From Bacteroidetes bacterium GWF2_38_335 (GTDB lineage Bacteria > Bacteroidota > Bacteroidia > Bacteroidales > GWF2-38-335), in contig MEOH01000016.1 in the NCBI GenBank assembly GCA_001769535.1, positions 246,776 to 310,775 on the forward strand: 64,000 bases of DNA, in the 5' to 3' direction. The notes beneath the pieces are model-generated. The model did no database searches, was not told where the DNA came from, and was given only the letters and a program-made list of their open reading frames with translations. The position numbers and the translations under genes are program-made. Positions 35,044-45,038 of the stretch are shown here, piece after piece. Position 1 is the stretch's first letter, and the number at the start of each line of letters is the position of its first letter.

Positions 35044-35829
35044 ATGGAAGAGCAAAAACACATAACAAATGAGGAACCGGTTATTTCGATCAAAGGATTG
35101 TATAAATCATTTGATGAATTGGAGATATTAAAGGACATCAGTCTGGAAGTATTCAGAGGAGAAAATATGGTTGTGCTCGGACGGTCAGGTGCAGGAAAAT
35201 CCGTTTTGATAAAGATACTTGTGGGACTGATAACTCCGGATAAAGGAATAGTAAAGGTATTTGGACAACAGGTAAATAAGTTATCACCAAAAGATTTAAA
35301 CACGTTACGCTTACGAATGGGATTTTCATTCCAGAGCAGTGCCTTGTACGACAGCATGAATGTTCGACAAAATCTTGAGTTTCCATTAACCATGAATGTA
35401 AAAAATCTGAGCAGGCAGGAAATCAATAACAAAGTAGAAGAAGTTTTGCATGCTGTTGGCTTAATAGAGAAAATAAATGAAATGCCCTCTGATCTTTCAG
35501 GCGGACAAAGAAAAAGAATTGGAATTGCCCGAACACTAATTCTAAATCCTGAAATCATGTTGTATGATGAGCCCACATCCGGACTTGACCCAACTACCAG
35601 TCAGGAAATAAACACATTGATCAATGAAGTTCAGAAAAAGTACAATACTACTTCCATCATTATTACTCACGACCTAACCTGTGCAAAAAAAACAGGCGAC
35701 AGAATAGCTATGTTATCAAATGGGAAATTTGTAAAGATTGGGAATTTTGAAGAAGTATTTAATCCCGATAAATATCAGGAAGACGACAAACAGATAAAAA
35801 GTTTTTTCAATTACAATTTCATACAATAA
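35044..35829 (+). CDS. mlaF: MlaF-family ABC transporter ATPase
   Basis: 262 residues from ATG 35044, four bases after the permease stop. Walker A is G-R-S-G-A-G-K-S, the Q-loop follows in G-F-S-F-Q-S-S-A-L-Y-D-S, then the signature L-S-G-G-Q-R-K-R, Walker B I-M-L-Y-D-E-P-T, and H in I-I-T-H-D. The S-A-L-Y-D-S-M segment is characteristic of the MlaF/Ttg2A group. It powers the lipid transporter. A longer frame upstream overlaps the permease and is not used. Confidence 0.93.
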   Translation: MEEQKHITNEEPVISIKGLYKSFDELEILKDISLEVFRGENMVVLGRSGAGKSVLIKILVGLITPDKGIVKVFGQQVNKLSPKDLNTLRLRMGFSFQSSALYDSMNVRQNLEFPLTMNVKNLSRQEINNKVEEVLHAVGLIEKINEMPSDLSGGQRKRIGIARTLILNPEIMLYDEPTSGLDPTTSQEINTLINEVQKKYNTTSIIITHDLTCAKKTGDRIAMLSNGKFVKIGNFEEVFNPDKYQEDDKQIKSFFNYNFIQ

Positions 35830-35832
35830 ACC

Positions 35833-36777
35833 ATGAACGAGCCCAAAAATAAACGTCCGGTTATAGTAGGCCTTTTTATATTAACAGGAATATTCTTCTT
35901 AATCGGTGGAATATTGATCATCGGCAATCTCCATTCTACATTTTCAAAGAAAATAAGCATTTCAACTGTATTCGACAATGTAAATGGTTTGCAGCCGGGA
36001 AATAACATTTGGTTTTCGGGAGTAAAAATCGGGACGGTAAAAAAAATAGAGTTCTTTGGAATGTCTCAAGTGAAAGTCATCATGAATATAAATAATGAAT
36101 CCAAACAATATATACGCAAAGATGCAAAAGTAAAAATCAGCACGGATGGTTTAATCGGGAATAAAATTCTGGTTATATATGGTGGAACTTTTTCATCCCC
36201 TGAGATTGAAGAAGGGGATACTCTTTTAAATGAAAAGATTTTGTCTACTGAAGACATATTGAATACATTCCAGCAAAACAATCTGAATGTTTTAGCGCTC
36301 ACAAAAAAGTTGGCTGCCGGAGAAGGTACGATTGGTAAACTTCTGAACAACGATTCTATTTATTACAATATTTCTGAAACAATAAAATCACTTCAAAAAG
36401 CTTCGGAAAATGCACAAGTACTTCTTGCTTCTCTTTCAAATTTCAGCGAAAAAATGAACACAAAAGGAACACTGGCAAATGATTTGGTGACTGACACGTC
36501 TGTGTTTTATTCCCTGAAGACATCCGTCTTGAATTTTCAAAGAATTTCTGACTCTGCGACTGTTTTTGTAAATAATCTGAAAATAGCCACCGACAACACG
36601 AAAAGTCCGGTTGGTATATTGCTGCATGATGAACAAACAGGCACAGATTTAAAAACAACCATAAGCAATCTGAAAACCAGTTCAGAAAAACTGGATAAAG
36701 ATCTTGAGGCACTTCAACACAACTTTTTGCTAAGAAGGTATTTTAATAAAGAGGCGAAGAAGAATAAAAAACAATAA
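35833..36777 (+). CDS. mlaD: MlaD-like MCE-domain protein
   Basis: A 314-residue protein starting at ATG 35833, three bases past the ATPase gene. One N-terminal membrane helix (about 10-30) is followed by an MCE domain (about 38-115) with the conserved V-N-G-L-Q-P-G-N-x-I-W-F-S-G-V-K-I-G and D-G-L-I-G-N-K-I segments. The remainder is helical, about 190 residues, and would form the long tube or bundle that crosses the periplasm. It is longer than E. coli MlaD (about 180). Confidence 0.9.
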   Translation: MNEPKNKRPVIVGLFILTGIFFLIGGILIIGNLHSTFSKKISISTVFDNVNGLQPGNNIWFSGVKIGTVKKIEFFGMSQVKVIMNINNESKQYIRKDAKVKISTDGLIGNKILVIYGGTFSSPEIEEGDTLLNEKILSTEDILNTFQQNNLNVLALTKKLAAGEGTIGKLLNNDSIYYNISETIKSLQKASENAQVLLASLSNFSEKMNTKGTLANDLVTDTSVFYSLKTSVLNFQRISDSATVFVNNLKIATDNTKSPVGILLHDEQTGTDLKTTISNLKTSSEKLDKDLEALQHNFLLRRYFNKEAKKNKKQ

Positions 36778-36810
36778 TTACAAATTTAATACGGCGGAAA
36801 ATAAATAATT

Positions 36811-37102
36811 GACTGGTTTGAATTTTTTGGATATGGGGAATATAAGTCATTACCAGATACCAGAGCGAAAGAAATTATTTTTGATACAGGAAAACAACCT
36901 CAAAAACCCTTCGGGATTATGAATTAATGCTTGAGGGATACGGATTTCTCAGAGTTCATCAATCTCATCTGATAAACATCAGGTACATCACCAAATTCGA
37001 CAAAAGCGACGGAGGATTTTTTATAATGACCGATGGGTTTAATGTACCGGTTTCACAGAAAAACAAGGCAGAGATTTTGGGGTTTTTGGATCATATATTT
37101 TA
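36811..37102 (+). pseudogene. Fused remnants of a MORN-protein tail and a LytTR regulator
   Basis: 36811-36849 matches the last codons of the MORN gene (compare 42946-42983). About 36855-37102 is a decayed copy of the last 250 bases of the LytTR regulator gene (32760-33019), including R-V-H-Q-S-H-L-I-N-I-R-Y and the stop codon. A deletion and frame damage lie near 36875-36905. It is the scar of at least one duplication and deletion between this locus and its neighbours. Confidence 0.85.
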
Positions 37103-37138
37103 ATTGCATTATTAATAAAAGCATAAATACAGGCAAAA

Positions 37139-37163
37139 AAAAGCCGCCCAAAAGGCGGCTTTT
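37139..37163. terminator. Bidirectional terminator
   Basis: GCCGCC (37143-37148) pairs with GGCGGC (37154-37159), with A-rich sequence on the left and TTTT on the right. It serves the minus-strand SBBP gene, whose stop lies just to its right, and also blocks read-through from the left. Confidence 0.85.
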
Positions 37164-37181
37164 AATTTATGAGCAAAAATA

Positions 37182-39081
37182 TTAGTGAGAAACAACAACC
37201 TTGAAAGTTTTCATTTCAAAGCCACTGTTGAGTTTTAAGAAATAAACACCATTGTTCAGTTCAGAAACATTAATTTTTGATGATGTTTCGCCCTGGTTCA
37301 GTTGGTAATTCAATACCTCTTTTCCGGTGAGGTCAATAATTGTAACATATCCATCATTGGCACCATCGGTTTCAATTGTAAGAATGTCGTTGACCGGATT
37401 TGGATAAATGCTTATTGCATCAACTGCATTTTCTTCAACATCCAACAAAGAAGATAAACAAGGAATAGGATAAGCCCATGGATAACCAGTGCAGCCAAGC
37501 GCATCTGTAACCATTACATGAGGAGTTCCAGAATAAACAAGAACAGATTGTGTAGTTTGTCCGGTTGTCCATAAATAGCTATATGGTGATGAACCGCCGG
37601 AAGGGGTTGCAGTATATCGACATCCTCCTGTTAGTTTATCTCTGTAATTAGTTACTGAAACAGATACATTACAATCTCTGTCAATAAATTTAGCTAAAAA
37701 TGATGAAGATAAACCTGCGGTAAGGTTTTTATCATATGCAACATGGGTTGGGAGTCCCTGAGAATAAGTATATCCAACAGTATAAAAAGTATTGCCGTTA
37801 ACAGCCAGTCCTTCACACTCATCATAAGCCGATCCGCCATAATAAGTTCCCCATGAAAGAGAAGAAAGACTATTATTGAATTTGGCAACAAATCCGTCAT
37901 AATCACCACCTAAAGTTGTTTGCCATGATCCGGTAGTAGCAATGTTAGATGTAGAATTTGTTTTACCTGAAATTACTATTTCTGAAGTTGAATTCCACAC
38001 AACATCCATAGCTATGTCTGTTCCGGTTGTCTGATCACCAAAATATGTGCCGACACAAATTCCGCCGCTGGCATCGAAGCAAGATACAAATGCATCAAAA
38101 TTTGTACCTGATGATTTTGTGGTTCTGTAGCCGCCCGGCTCAGCAATTCCGCTGGTACTTTTTGTTTTACCACAGATATATACACCACTGCCCAGACTGA
38201 ATGCGCCTAATGCTTCATCATGACCGGCACCACCATAATATTTACCCCAGGTTCTGGTTCCATTAGAGCTATTAAGTTTTGCAAGTATAACATCTGCACC
38301 CCCACCCTGATAGGTATTTCCGGTAAAAGTTGAAATACCGGTTGTGCTATTGGTAACTCCGGTTATATAATATTCATTGTATAAACCTCCTGTAATATCA
38401 TTTATAGCATCCCATTGGGTACCACCATAATATGTACCCCAGGTCACTGTTCCGTAATAATCAATACATGCAATAAATCCATCGGTTGGTCCGCCACCAT
38501 AGGTTGACTGAAAACCGGTTCCATAATGAATCCCGGTAGTACTTGATGTAGAACCTACAATTGCAACAGTGCCTGTTCTTTTAGAAATTGCTGCCGGACG
38601 ATCATCACCGGGGCCGCCATAATATCTAATCCATATAATTGCACCGGTTGTTGCATCTAACTTTGCCACAAATGCATCACTATTTCCCTGATACGTTCCC
38701 AATGCACCGGGAAGGTCAAAACTAGAAGTCCAGCCAACCGCATAAACAAATGAAGACCAATAGAATATATCAACAACTTTATCTGAGGCACTGCCCGAAA
38801 TATTAGTTTGCCAAACCATCTGACCTGATGAATTAAATCTCATGACCATTCCATTTAATCCTGTACCTGCGCTCTGAGTGGTTCCACCGGTGTATACTTC
38901 GTTATTGTCACCATAAGCAACAGCAGAAGTTTCCATCCATAAATAATTATAAGTGGTTGTGAACTCTGAACCATAATAAGTTGCCCATGTTCTCCACGGC
39001 TGATGTGCTTTTAAACTAAAGCCCGAGCCAATCATCAATAAAATGATAAGTGCTGAAAAAATCCTTTTTTTTTGTTTTCAT
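37182..39081 (-). CDS. SBBP beta-propeller T9SS protein, apparent frameshift in signal peptide
   Basis: The main frame (37182-39038, 618 residues) carries many repeats of the form W-G-T-Y-Y-G-G ... D, as in SBBP propeller proteins. A PKD/SprB-like segment follows (S-P-Y-S-Y-L-W), then a type A T9SS sorting domain (Y-P-N-P-V-N-D-I ... G-V-Y-F-L-K-L). No signal peptide starts in that frame. ATG at 39081-39079 begins M-K-T-K-K, and removing one A from the A9 tract at 39066-39074 would join it as R-I-F-S-A-L-I-I-L-L-M-I-G-S-G-F-S to the main frame. The protein is thus either off by slippage, phase-variable, or mis-sequenced. Confidence 0.8.
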
Positions 39082-39580
39082 ATTAAATAATAGTTAAATA
39101 GTGCCTACTCTGTTAAAGCTTTTCGGCAAACGCTTTTTTACTTATTATTTTTTAATGTTGTTTTTTGTAATTTTTTTATATCACAATTTAATTAACATAT
39201 TCATTTCAATAATACAGTTAACGATATTTCATTCTAAACGGGGTGGGATAAAAGTAGATAAATAAACTAAGCTCATAAATAGGTATTGCAAGGTATTTTG
39301 AAATTAGTATAAATACTAAAACAAATAATATCTTAATATTTTATTTAACTATAATATTAAACGATTAATAATTAATTAATTATACTTTATTATCATATTA
39401 CTAAATAAATAAGTATCTTAATTACAAATTTTCATTTATCATTCAGTCTCAATGATTATTACAATAAATCAATGTATATTTTATTATGTATTATAAGTAT
39501 AATTACCCACATACAGGATGAAAAATGGAAATCAAAAAGAAAGCCGCACAACGCGACTATCTTTTTGATATTAAATACTA
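39082..39580. other. A/T-rich intergenic region
   Basis: About 500 bases, very A/T-rich, between divergent genes. No gene, terminator or repeat is recognised. The + promoter begins at its right end. Confidence 0.5.
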
Positions 39581-39611
39581 TTGTATAATTGAAAAAAAAA
39601 TCTTACATTTG
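39581..39611 (+). promoter_or_regulatory. Promoter of the FG-GAP gene
   Basis: TTGT (39581-39584), 19 bases, then TACATTTG (39604-39611), fitting TTTG-N19-TAnnTTTG. It is 87 bases before the start codon. Confidence 0.6.
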
Positions 39612-39698
39612 AAATCGGTAGTACAAATTTAGTCCCGGTTTTTGGGTGACATTTTTTTGTTTTACCACATATAGCAAAAATTTCTAAACAGTTTATGT

Positions 39699-41408
39699 AT
39701 GAAAAAAGTAATTATAACTCTGGGTTTATTATTCCTGCTAATTAGTCCATCTATATCTCAGGTAATAGATGAAAGTTATTTCTCAAGTATGATGCTTGGG
39801 AAAGAAAATATTGATGCATGGACAGAAGTTTTGCCTGATATTTGGGGAATTTCACATCCAAACTGCCCAATTTATGTCAAGTATAATTATATGTATTTGT
39901 ACCAAGTTTATGAATTGGAGGCTTCTGATGCCTCGTGGAATTGGACCGGCGATTCATTATACGTCTTTCCCGTTGATAACCCTGAAAACATAAAGGTATA
40001 TAAAGAAACGGGCGGAAGGTCTATCTCAACCGGGGATTTTAACGGAGATCTGTTGCCGGATATTGCAACAATAACATCTACTGATTCATTTTGTTATATC
40101 TATTTCGGAAACAGTGAGTTTTCCACATTCCCGAGTCAAATCATTAATGCTCATAAAAAAAATACCTATATTGCTTCAGTTGGGGATGTAAACGGGGATG
40201 GATACGATGACTTACTGATGTCACTCTGGTGGGAAATTAATGAAGTTTATCTTTATTTTGGCTCTGAAGAGGGAATTGATGAGTCCTCAAAAATAACCCT
40301 CACAGATTATTCCAATTCCGGGTTTGGACATGAGATATCTAAAAAACCCGGAGATATAAACGGGGATGGATATGATGATCTCTTAATAGGAGGTACTGGC
40401 CCAAAAACCTGTTATTTATATTATGGAAACGCAGACGGTCTTTTTTTAAATCCCGACCATCAAATTTTATTTCCTTTAACTTCTTCCTTGAATACTCCTT
40501 TATCATTTGTTGGAGATTTAAATAATGATGATTTTGATGATTTTGCTGTTTCACTAGGGAACAAACATTCAGATAATATTATTAGTGTTATTATTTATTA
40601 TGGATCGTCAATCGGGCCTGACACATTAAACAGTCAATTAATTGATATTTTCTATGAAGAAAGCAGACCCATTAATTGTGATTTATATATTTCTAAAGCC
40701 GAAGATGTTAATAACGATGGAATTGATGATTTAATACTTGGAGACCAATATAAAGATGGTTTATACGATCACGAAGGTGCGGTTTATGTTTTTTATGGAT
40801 CTACTGAAGGTATTAATCATATCCCCGATGTGATAATTCATAATCCAATACCCGAAGATAATGATCGTTTTGGCAATGAACTTGATGGGGTTGGTGATGT
40901 TAATAATGATGGGTTCAATGATATAGCCATTGGCTCTCCATATGCAAATAAAGCTTTTGTTTATTATGGGTCTCCTGTCGGAATTTCGAATACATGTTAT
41001 ACTGCTTTTCACAATCAAAATTACAACTATTTTGGATGGTCTGTTACATCGGCTGGAAACATTTATGATGATGGTAAAAATTATTTTCTTATCGGTGAAG
41101 AAATAGGAAACTCTATTTTGTACGTCTATGATAGTCCCCAAACTCAAATACAATCTGATTTGCACAAAAGTGCCCTGGAAAATAATGCTTTGACAATATA
41201 CCCTAATCCAGCCAGTAATTATATCTCAATAGATTATGATCAGAGCCCGATAGAAACAGTTAAGATTTTTTCAACAGACGGAATTAAATTAATTGAAGAA
41301 AAACAAAAAAATACAATTAATATAAGGAGATTAAATAAGGGGCTTTACTTCGTGCAAATCACAACGGACAAAGGCCAATTATTGGTTGGGAAATTTATTA
41401 AGTATTAA
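39699..41408 (+). CDS. FG-GAP repeat surface protein with T9SS sorting domain
   Basis: 569 residues from ATG 39699 with a signal peptide (about 1-20, I-S-P-S-I-S-Q). At least five FG-GAP/integrin-alpha-like repeats follow, each with a calcium-loop D-x-N-x-D-x-x-D-D-L (for example V-G-D-V-N-G-D-G-Y-D-D and P-G-D-I-N-G-D-G-Y-D-D). A type A T9SS domain ends the protein (Y-P-N-P-A-S-N-Y ... G-L-Y-F-V-Q-I). It would be a calcium-binding beta-propeller at the cell surface. It is divergent from the SBBP gene. Confidence 0.9.
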   Translation: MKKVIITLGLLFLLISPSISQVIDESYFSSMMLGKENIDAWTEVLPDIWGISHPNCPIYVKYNYMYLYQVYELEASDASWNWTGDSLYVFPVDNPENIKVYKETGGRSISTGDFNGDLLPDIATITSTDSFCYIYFGNSEFSTFPSQIINAHKKNTYIASVGDVNGDGYDDLLMSLWWEINEVYLYFGSEEGIDESSKITLTDYSNSGFGHEISKKPGDINGDGYDDLLIGGTGPKTCYLYYGNADGLFLNPDHQILFPLTSSLNTPLSFVGDLNNDDFDDFAVSLGNKHSDNIISVIIYYGSSIGPDTLNSQLIDIFYEESRPINCDLYISKAEDVNNDGIDDLILGDQYKDGLYDHEGAVYVFYGSTEGINHIPDVIIHNPIPEDNDRFGNELDGVGDVNNDGFNDIAIGSPYANKAFVYYGSPVGISNTCYTAFHNQNYNYFGWSVTSAGNIYDDGKNYFLIGEEIGNSILYVYDSPQTQIQSDLHKSALENNALTIYPNPASNYISIDYDQSPIETVKIFSTDGIKLIEEKQKNTINIRRLNKGLYFVQITTDKGQLLVGKFIKY

Positions 41409-41607
41409 ATGAATACCTACATTTATCTTTTATTTCTTTACAAGATATTTTAAAAATATTTTTCAACCTGTTGATTAGTAAAAAAAAAGTAAACTCTACT
41501 TTTTCATACCAATTTGAATTTATTAAACAAGTGACTTTTTTATTGAAATTTCTTACCTTTACTGAGAAATTCAAAAATCAAACTGGCACATTAAAAATTC
41601 ATCTTGT

Positions 41608-42981
41608 ATGAAAAATAAACTGATACTTTTATTGATTCTTCTTTGTTCAGTCCTGAATATTATTGCCCAACCCAAAACAGGCAAATGCAAAAAAGGTGAT
41701 TGTATTAACGGATACGGCGAATATGTTTATGGATTTAATAACGGAGACAGGGTTGGAGATAAGTATGAGGGTGAGTGGGTTAATGGCATTTATTCCGGTA
41801 AAGGCAAATATTACTGGGTCAATGGCGATTCTTATGATGGCGATTGGGTAAATGGCAATATGACCGGAAAAGGAAAACTTGTATGGGCCAACGGATCATC
41901 ATACGAAGGCGACTTTGTTAATGGCCAACGGACTGGTGCAGGTACCTATATTAATGAATACGAAGTATCGTATGTCGGATATTTTGATAACGGTAATTAT
42001 ATTGGCAAAACCAAACCCGGATGTCAGAGCGGTAATTGTATTGATGGAACCGGCTTAGTTTTATATGAAAATGGCAGTACATATGAAGGTGAATTCAAAA
42101 ACGGAAAACCAAACGGAAAAGGAGTCCTTACATGGCCGGCTTACACGCATTCCGGCGAGTTCAAAGATGGTGTTCCCAATGGTGTCGGAACTGAAAAATG
42201 GGGAGACGGAAGAACATTTTCAGGAAACTATGTAAATGGTTTTTTGCGTGGAAAATCAGTAAAAATCGATTCGGACGGAAGCAGATACGAAGGATTCTGG
42301 GGTGACCACGGAATGGAAGGATATGGCGAATATTATTCTGCCGATTCATCTGTATCCTATAAAGGAGAATGGTCATACAGCATGTACAATGGACATGGCA
42401 CCCTTACTTACACAACTTACTCGTATACAGGCTCCTTTGTTGACGGAAAATATGAAGGACAAGGTGTATTAACCTGTAATGACGGAAGTGTGCAAACCGG
42501 TAATTTCTCAAAGAACCTTGCTGATGGTCATGGAGTTAGAATTAATAAAGATGGCACAAGAGAAGAAGGAACCTGGAGGTATGGCGACCTGGTATCAAAT
42601 GTAAATAGTGTAAGTGATAAAAAACCTGAAGAAAAACCGGTTGAAGTACAAAAAACTGAAGAATTTCCCCTCGAAACATCTTACGAAATTGTCCAGGGAA
42701 TTATGAGCAACCGTGACCCATCACCCTATTCACTGCAGATAGAAATAGTTCATCGGAAAGTAAAAACTTCAGTATCATGGCTCATGACAACAGAGATTGT
42801 TTCGATAAAAGCCGTTTCTTTTAAAGTATCAGGTTCAGCCGGAAGTTGGCAGGATATAACAAATGCCCCTGCATACCTTCTTGAAAAGAAATATTCCTAT
42901 AATAATAAAACCTATATTTTCGAAACTCAATTAAATGGTATAGATATCTGGTTTGAACTTTTTGGGTATGGGGAATATTAG
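41608..42981 (+). CDS. Secreted MORN-repeat protein
   Basis: 457 residues from ATG 41608. A signal peptide (about 1-20, ending N-I-I-A-Q) is followed by about 12 MORN repeats (Y-E-G-E-W-V-N-G ... G-K-G-K type) to residue about 330. A unique beta-rich C-terminal domain of about 110 residues follows, after a P/E/K-rich linker. MORN repeats commonly act as scaffolds or bind lipids. Its last codons are found again as debris at 36811-36849 and 49232-49273. It precedes the kinase gene by 86 bases but a separate promoter seems likely. Confidence 0.9.
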   Translation: MKNKLILLLILLCSVLNIIAQPKTGKCKKGDCINGYGEYVYGFNNGDRVGDKYEGEWVNGIYSGKGKYYWVNGDSYDGDWVNGNMTGKGKLVWANGSSYEGDFVNGQRTGAGTYINEYEVSYVGYFDNGNYIGKTKPGCQSGNCIDGTGLVLYENGSTYEGEFKNGKPNGKGVLTWPAYTHSGEFKDGVPNGVGTEKWGDGRTFSGNYVNGFLRGKSVKIDSDGSRYEGFWGDHGMEGYGEYYSADSSVSYKGEWSYSMYNGHGTLTYTTYSYTGSFVDGKYEGQGVLTCNDGSVQTGNFSKNLADGHGVRINKDGTREEGTWRYGDLVSNVNSVSDKKPEEKPVEVQKTEEFPLETSYEIVQGIMSNRDPSPYSLQIEIVHRKVKTSVSWLMTTEIVSIKAVSFKVSGSAGSWQDITNAPAYLLEKKYSYNNKTYIFETQLNGIDIWFELFGYGEY

Positions 42982-43067
42982 TCTTGTTATGTCCACTTCA
43001 CCGCCCCTTTTTCACCTTTCAACCAGAAAATTCAACTTTTTCCCAATACATTTCATAAATTTGTTTT

Positions 43068-44195
43068 ATGGAATCATACAGTACCGGCAAACTTCTCAGG
43101 ATTGCACTTTTCACATCAACCGCAATCGGCCTGATCACCATTGGTCCGTTTTATGCATTATCCATGGCCTTCGGAAACATGTCACAAGATATTCTTTTGC
43201 TGATCATCGGTATTTCTGTTCTGGGTGTTTCTCTGATGGTTTTTTCTTTTTGGGCTTTTAATATCTTTTTTTTTAGATTCCTCGACCAAAGAAATATTCT
43301 TGAAGGAAATGAAAAAATCAGGATCATTCTTAGTTTTGCAATATTACTGCTGGTTCTTCACCTTATTAAATTTGCTGCCTCTTATTATTTTTTGGAAAAT
43401 GAAATGACCGAAAGGATTTTAAACTGGAAAATAAGGGAGTTTGGTCTTGAAAATGATTCCATGGTGGTCGAAAGGTTTAAAAATCCGGCTTTTACTAATG
43501 TTATCCTTACTTTCGTTGTGATATCTGTAAATTCAGTAATTCTTATCGTTTACAGGTTTTTGCAATTAAACCGAAAAAAGAAAAAAATAGAAAATGAAAA
43601 CATGGCATTGCGAATCAAAAACATTGAAGCGCAAAATCAAATTCTTGTTCAGCAACTTCAACCCCATTTTCTCTTTAATTCGCTCAGCACATTAAAATCT
43701 TTAATAAAAAAGAATCCTGAAAATGCCGAAAAGTATTTACTGAAATTATCGGATTTCCTCCGGGCTTCCATATCTTTCAAAGACAACAAACTCATTAAGG
43801 TCTCAGAAGAATTGAAACTCTGCGCCGATTACCTCGAAATGCAGAAAATGCGCTTTGGTCAATCCTTGACTTTCTCTTTTGATATTGATGAAAAAATCAA
43901 CGATAAAAACATTCCCGTTTTCGCCGTCCAGATTCTTCTTGAAAACGCCATTAAACACAATTCTTTCTCCGAATCCTCACCTTTGCAAATCAATATCAAC
44001 GCAAAAAGTGACTCCCTGACCGTGACAAATAACCTCTGCAAAAAAAATCAACCGGAATATTCAACCGGAACCGGACTCATAAACCTGTCAGAAAGATACA
44101 AAGCAATTTCCGGAGATGAGGTAAAGATTTTATCCTCGGATAAGGAATTTTCAGTCACCATTAAAGCCCTGGAACATGAAAATAGTAATCATTGA
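43068..44195 (+). CDS. LytS-type sensor histidine kinase
   Basis: 375 residues from ATG 43068. It has four membrane helices in the first 165 residues, then a short coiled coil. The His_kinase domain has Q-L-Q-P-H-F-L-F-N-S (H200) and the N-box I-L-L-E-N-A-I-K-H. The C-terminal G-x-G-L box is T-G-T-G-L. A TAAATTTG element at 43056-43063 fits a -7 box just before the ATG, so the mRNA may be nearly leaderless. The 3' end overlaps the response regulator by 20 bases. Confidence 0.92.
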   Translation: MESYSTGKLLRIALFTSTAIGLITIGPFYALSMAFGNMSQDILLLIIGISVLGVSLMVFSFWAFNIFFFRFLDQRNILEGNEKIRIILSFAILLLVLHLIKFAASYYFLENEMTERILNWKIREFGLENDSMVVERFKNPAFTNVILTFVVISVNSVILIVYRFLQLNRKKKKIENENMALRIKNIEAQNQILVQQLQPHFLFNSLSTLKSLIKKNPENAEKYLLKLSDFLRASISFKDNKLIKVSEELKLCADYLEMQKMRFGQSLTFSFDIDEKINDKNIPVFAVQILLENAIKHNSFSESSPLQININAKSDSLTVTNNLCKKNQPEYSTGTGLINLSERYKAISGDEVKILSSDKEFSVTIKALEHENSNH

Positions 44196-44937
44196 AGACG
44201 AAAAACTCACCGCCGAGGATTTAAAGGAAACTCTTGAAGGAATTTCTCCCGAAATACACATCATGGCTATGCTCCATTCGGTAGCTGAAGCTAAAGTATG
44301 GTTTGCAAATGATCATTTTCCCGATCTTATTTTTAGCGACATCCAACTGAACGATGGCTTGTGTTTTGACATTTTTTCATCGGTTGAAATCAATGCTCCT
44401 GTCATATTCTGTACCGCTTTCGACGAATATGCTATTTCAGCTTTTAAATCAAATGGAATTGATTATATTCTTAAACCATTTGACAGCACAAGTATAAAAA
44501 AATCTATTGAAAAATATCAACAATTAAAATCCATTTTGGGCAAGGAAAATGACCTGCTAAAAAAAGCCATGCACTTGTTTGCATCAAACCAAAAGCCAGC
44601 CCATCAAAGCATTCTGGTGAACCAAAAAGACAAGATCGTTCCTGTCAGATTTGAAGATATTGCCCTCATTTACATCGAATGTGAAACCCTTTTCCTGATT
44701 ACTTTTGACCAGAAAAAATACGCTCACTATGGCACCATGGAAGAAATGGAAGAAAAAGCAGGATACAATTTTTTCAGGGTAAACAGGCAGTTTTTAGTCA
44801 ACCGTCAAGCTATCAAGGAAGCATCAAGATATTTTGAAAGAAAACTCTCCCTCAACCTTAAAATAAATTTTAGCGAGCCCATTACCGTTAGCAAAAACAA
44901 GGTAACCAGCTTTCTTCAATGGCTTGAAGGAGTTTAA
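44176..44937 (+). CDS. LytTR-family response regulator
   Basis: 253 residues from ATG 44176. The receiver domain shows E7-D8-E9, phosphoacceptor D55 in I-F-S-D-I-Q, and K in I-L-K-P-F-D. The LytTR domain (about 150-250) shows N-F-F-R-V-N-R-Q-F-L-V-N and ends with V-S-K-N-K-V-T-S-F. It is co-translated with the kinase (20-base overlap), and the ABC transporter genes 101 bases downstream are its likely target or output. Confidence 0.93.
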   Translation: MKIVIIEDEKLTAEDLKETLEGISPEIHIMAMLHSVAEAKVWFANDHFPDLIFSDIQLNDGLCFDIFSSVEINAPVIFCTAFDEYAISAFKSNGIDYILKPFDSTSIKKSIEKYQQLKSILGKENDLLKKAMHLFASNQKPAHQSILVNQKDKIVPVRFEDIALIYIECETLFLITFDQKKYAHYGTMEEMEEKAGYNFFRVNRQFLVNRQAIKEASRYFERKLSLNLKINFSEPITVSKNKVTSFLQWLEGV

Positions 44938-45038
44938 ATCGGCTTATTCAACCCCGGTTTTGTCCAATTCACCGCGGTTTATCTTTTATCTGTTTACTGT
45001 ATTCAATAATTTTACAGAGAATTTAAAACCATATCATT

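Noticed and set aside
34388-35576. Minus-strand open frames across the MlaE/MlaF genes
   Set aside because: They are antisense to clearly conserved transporter genes and have no recognisable features.
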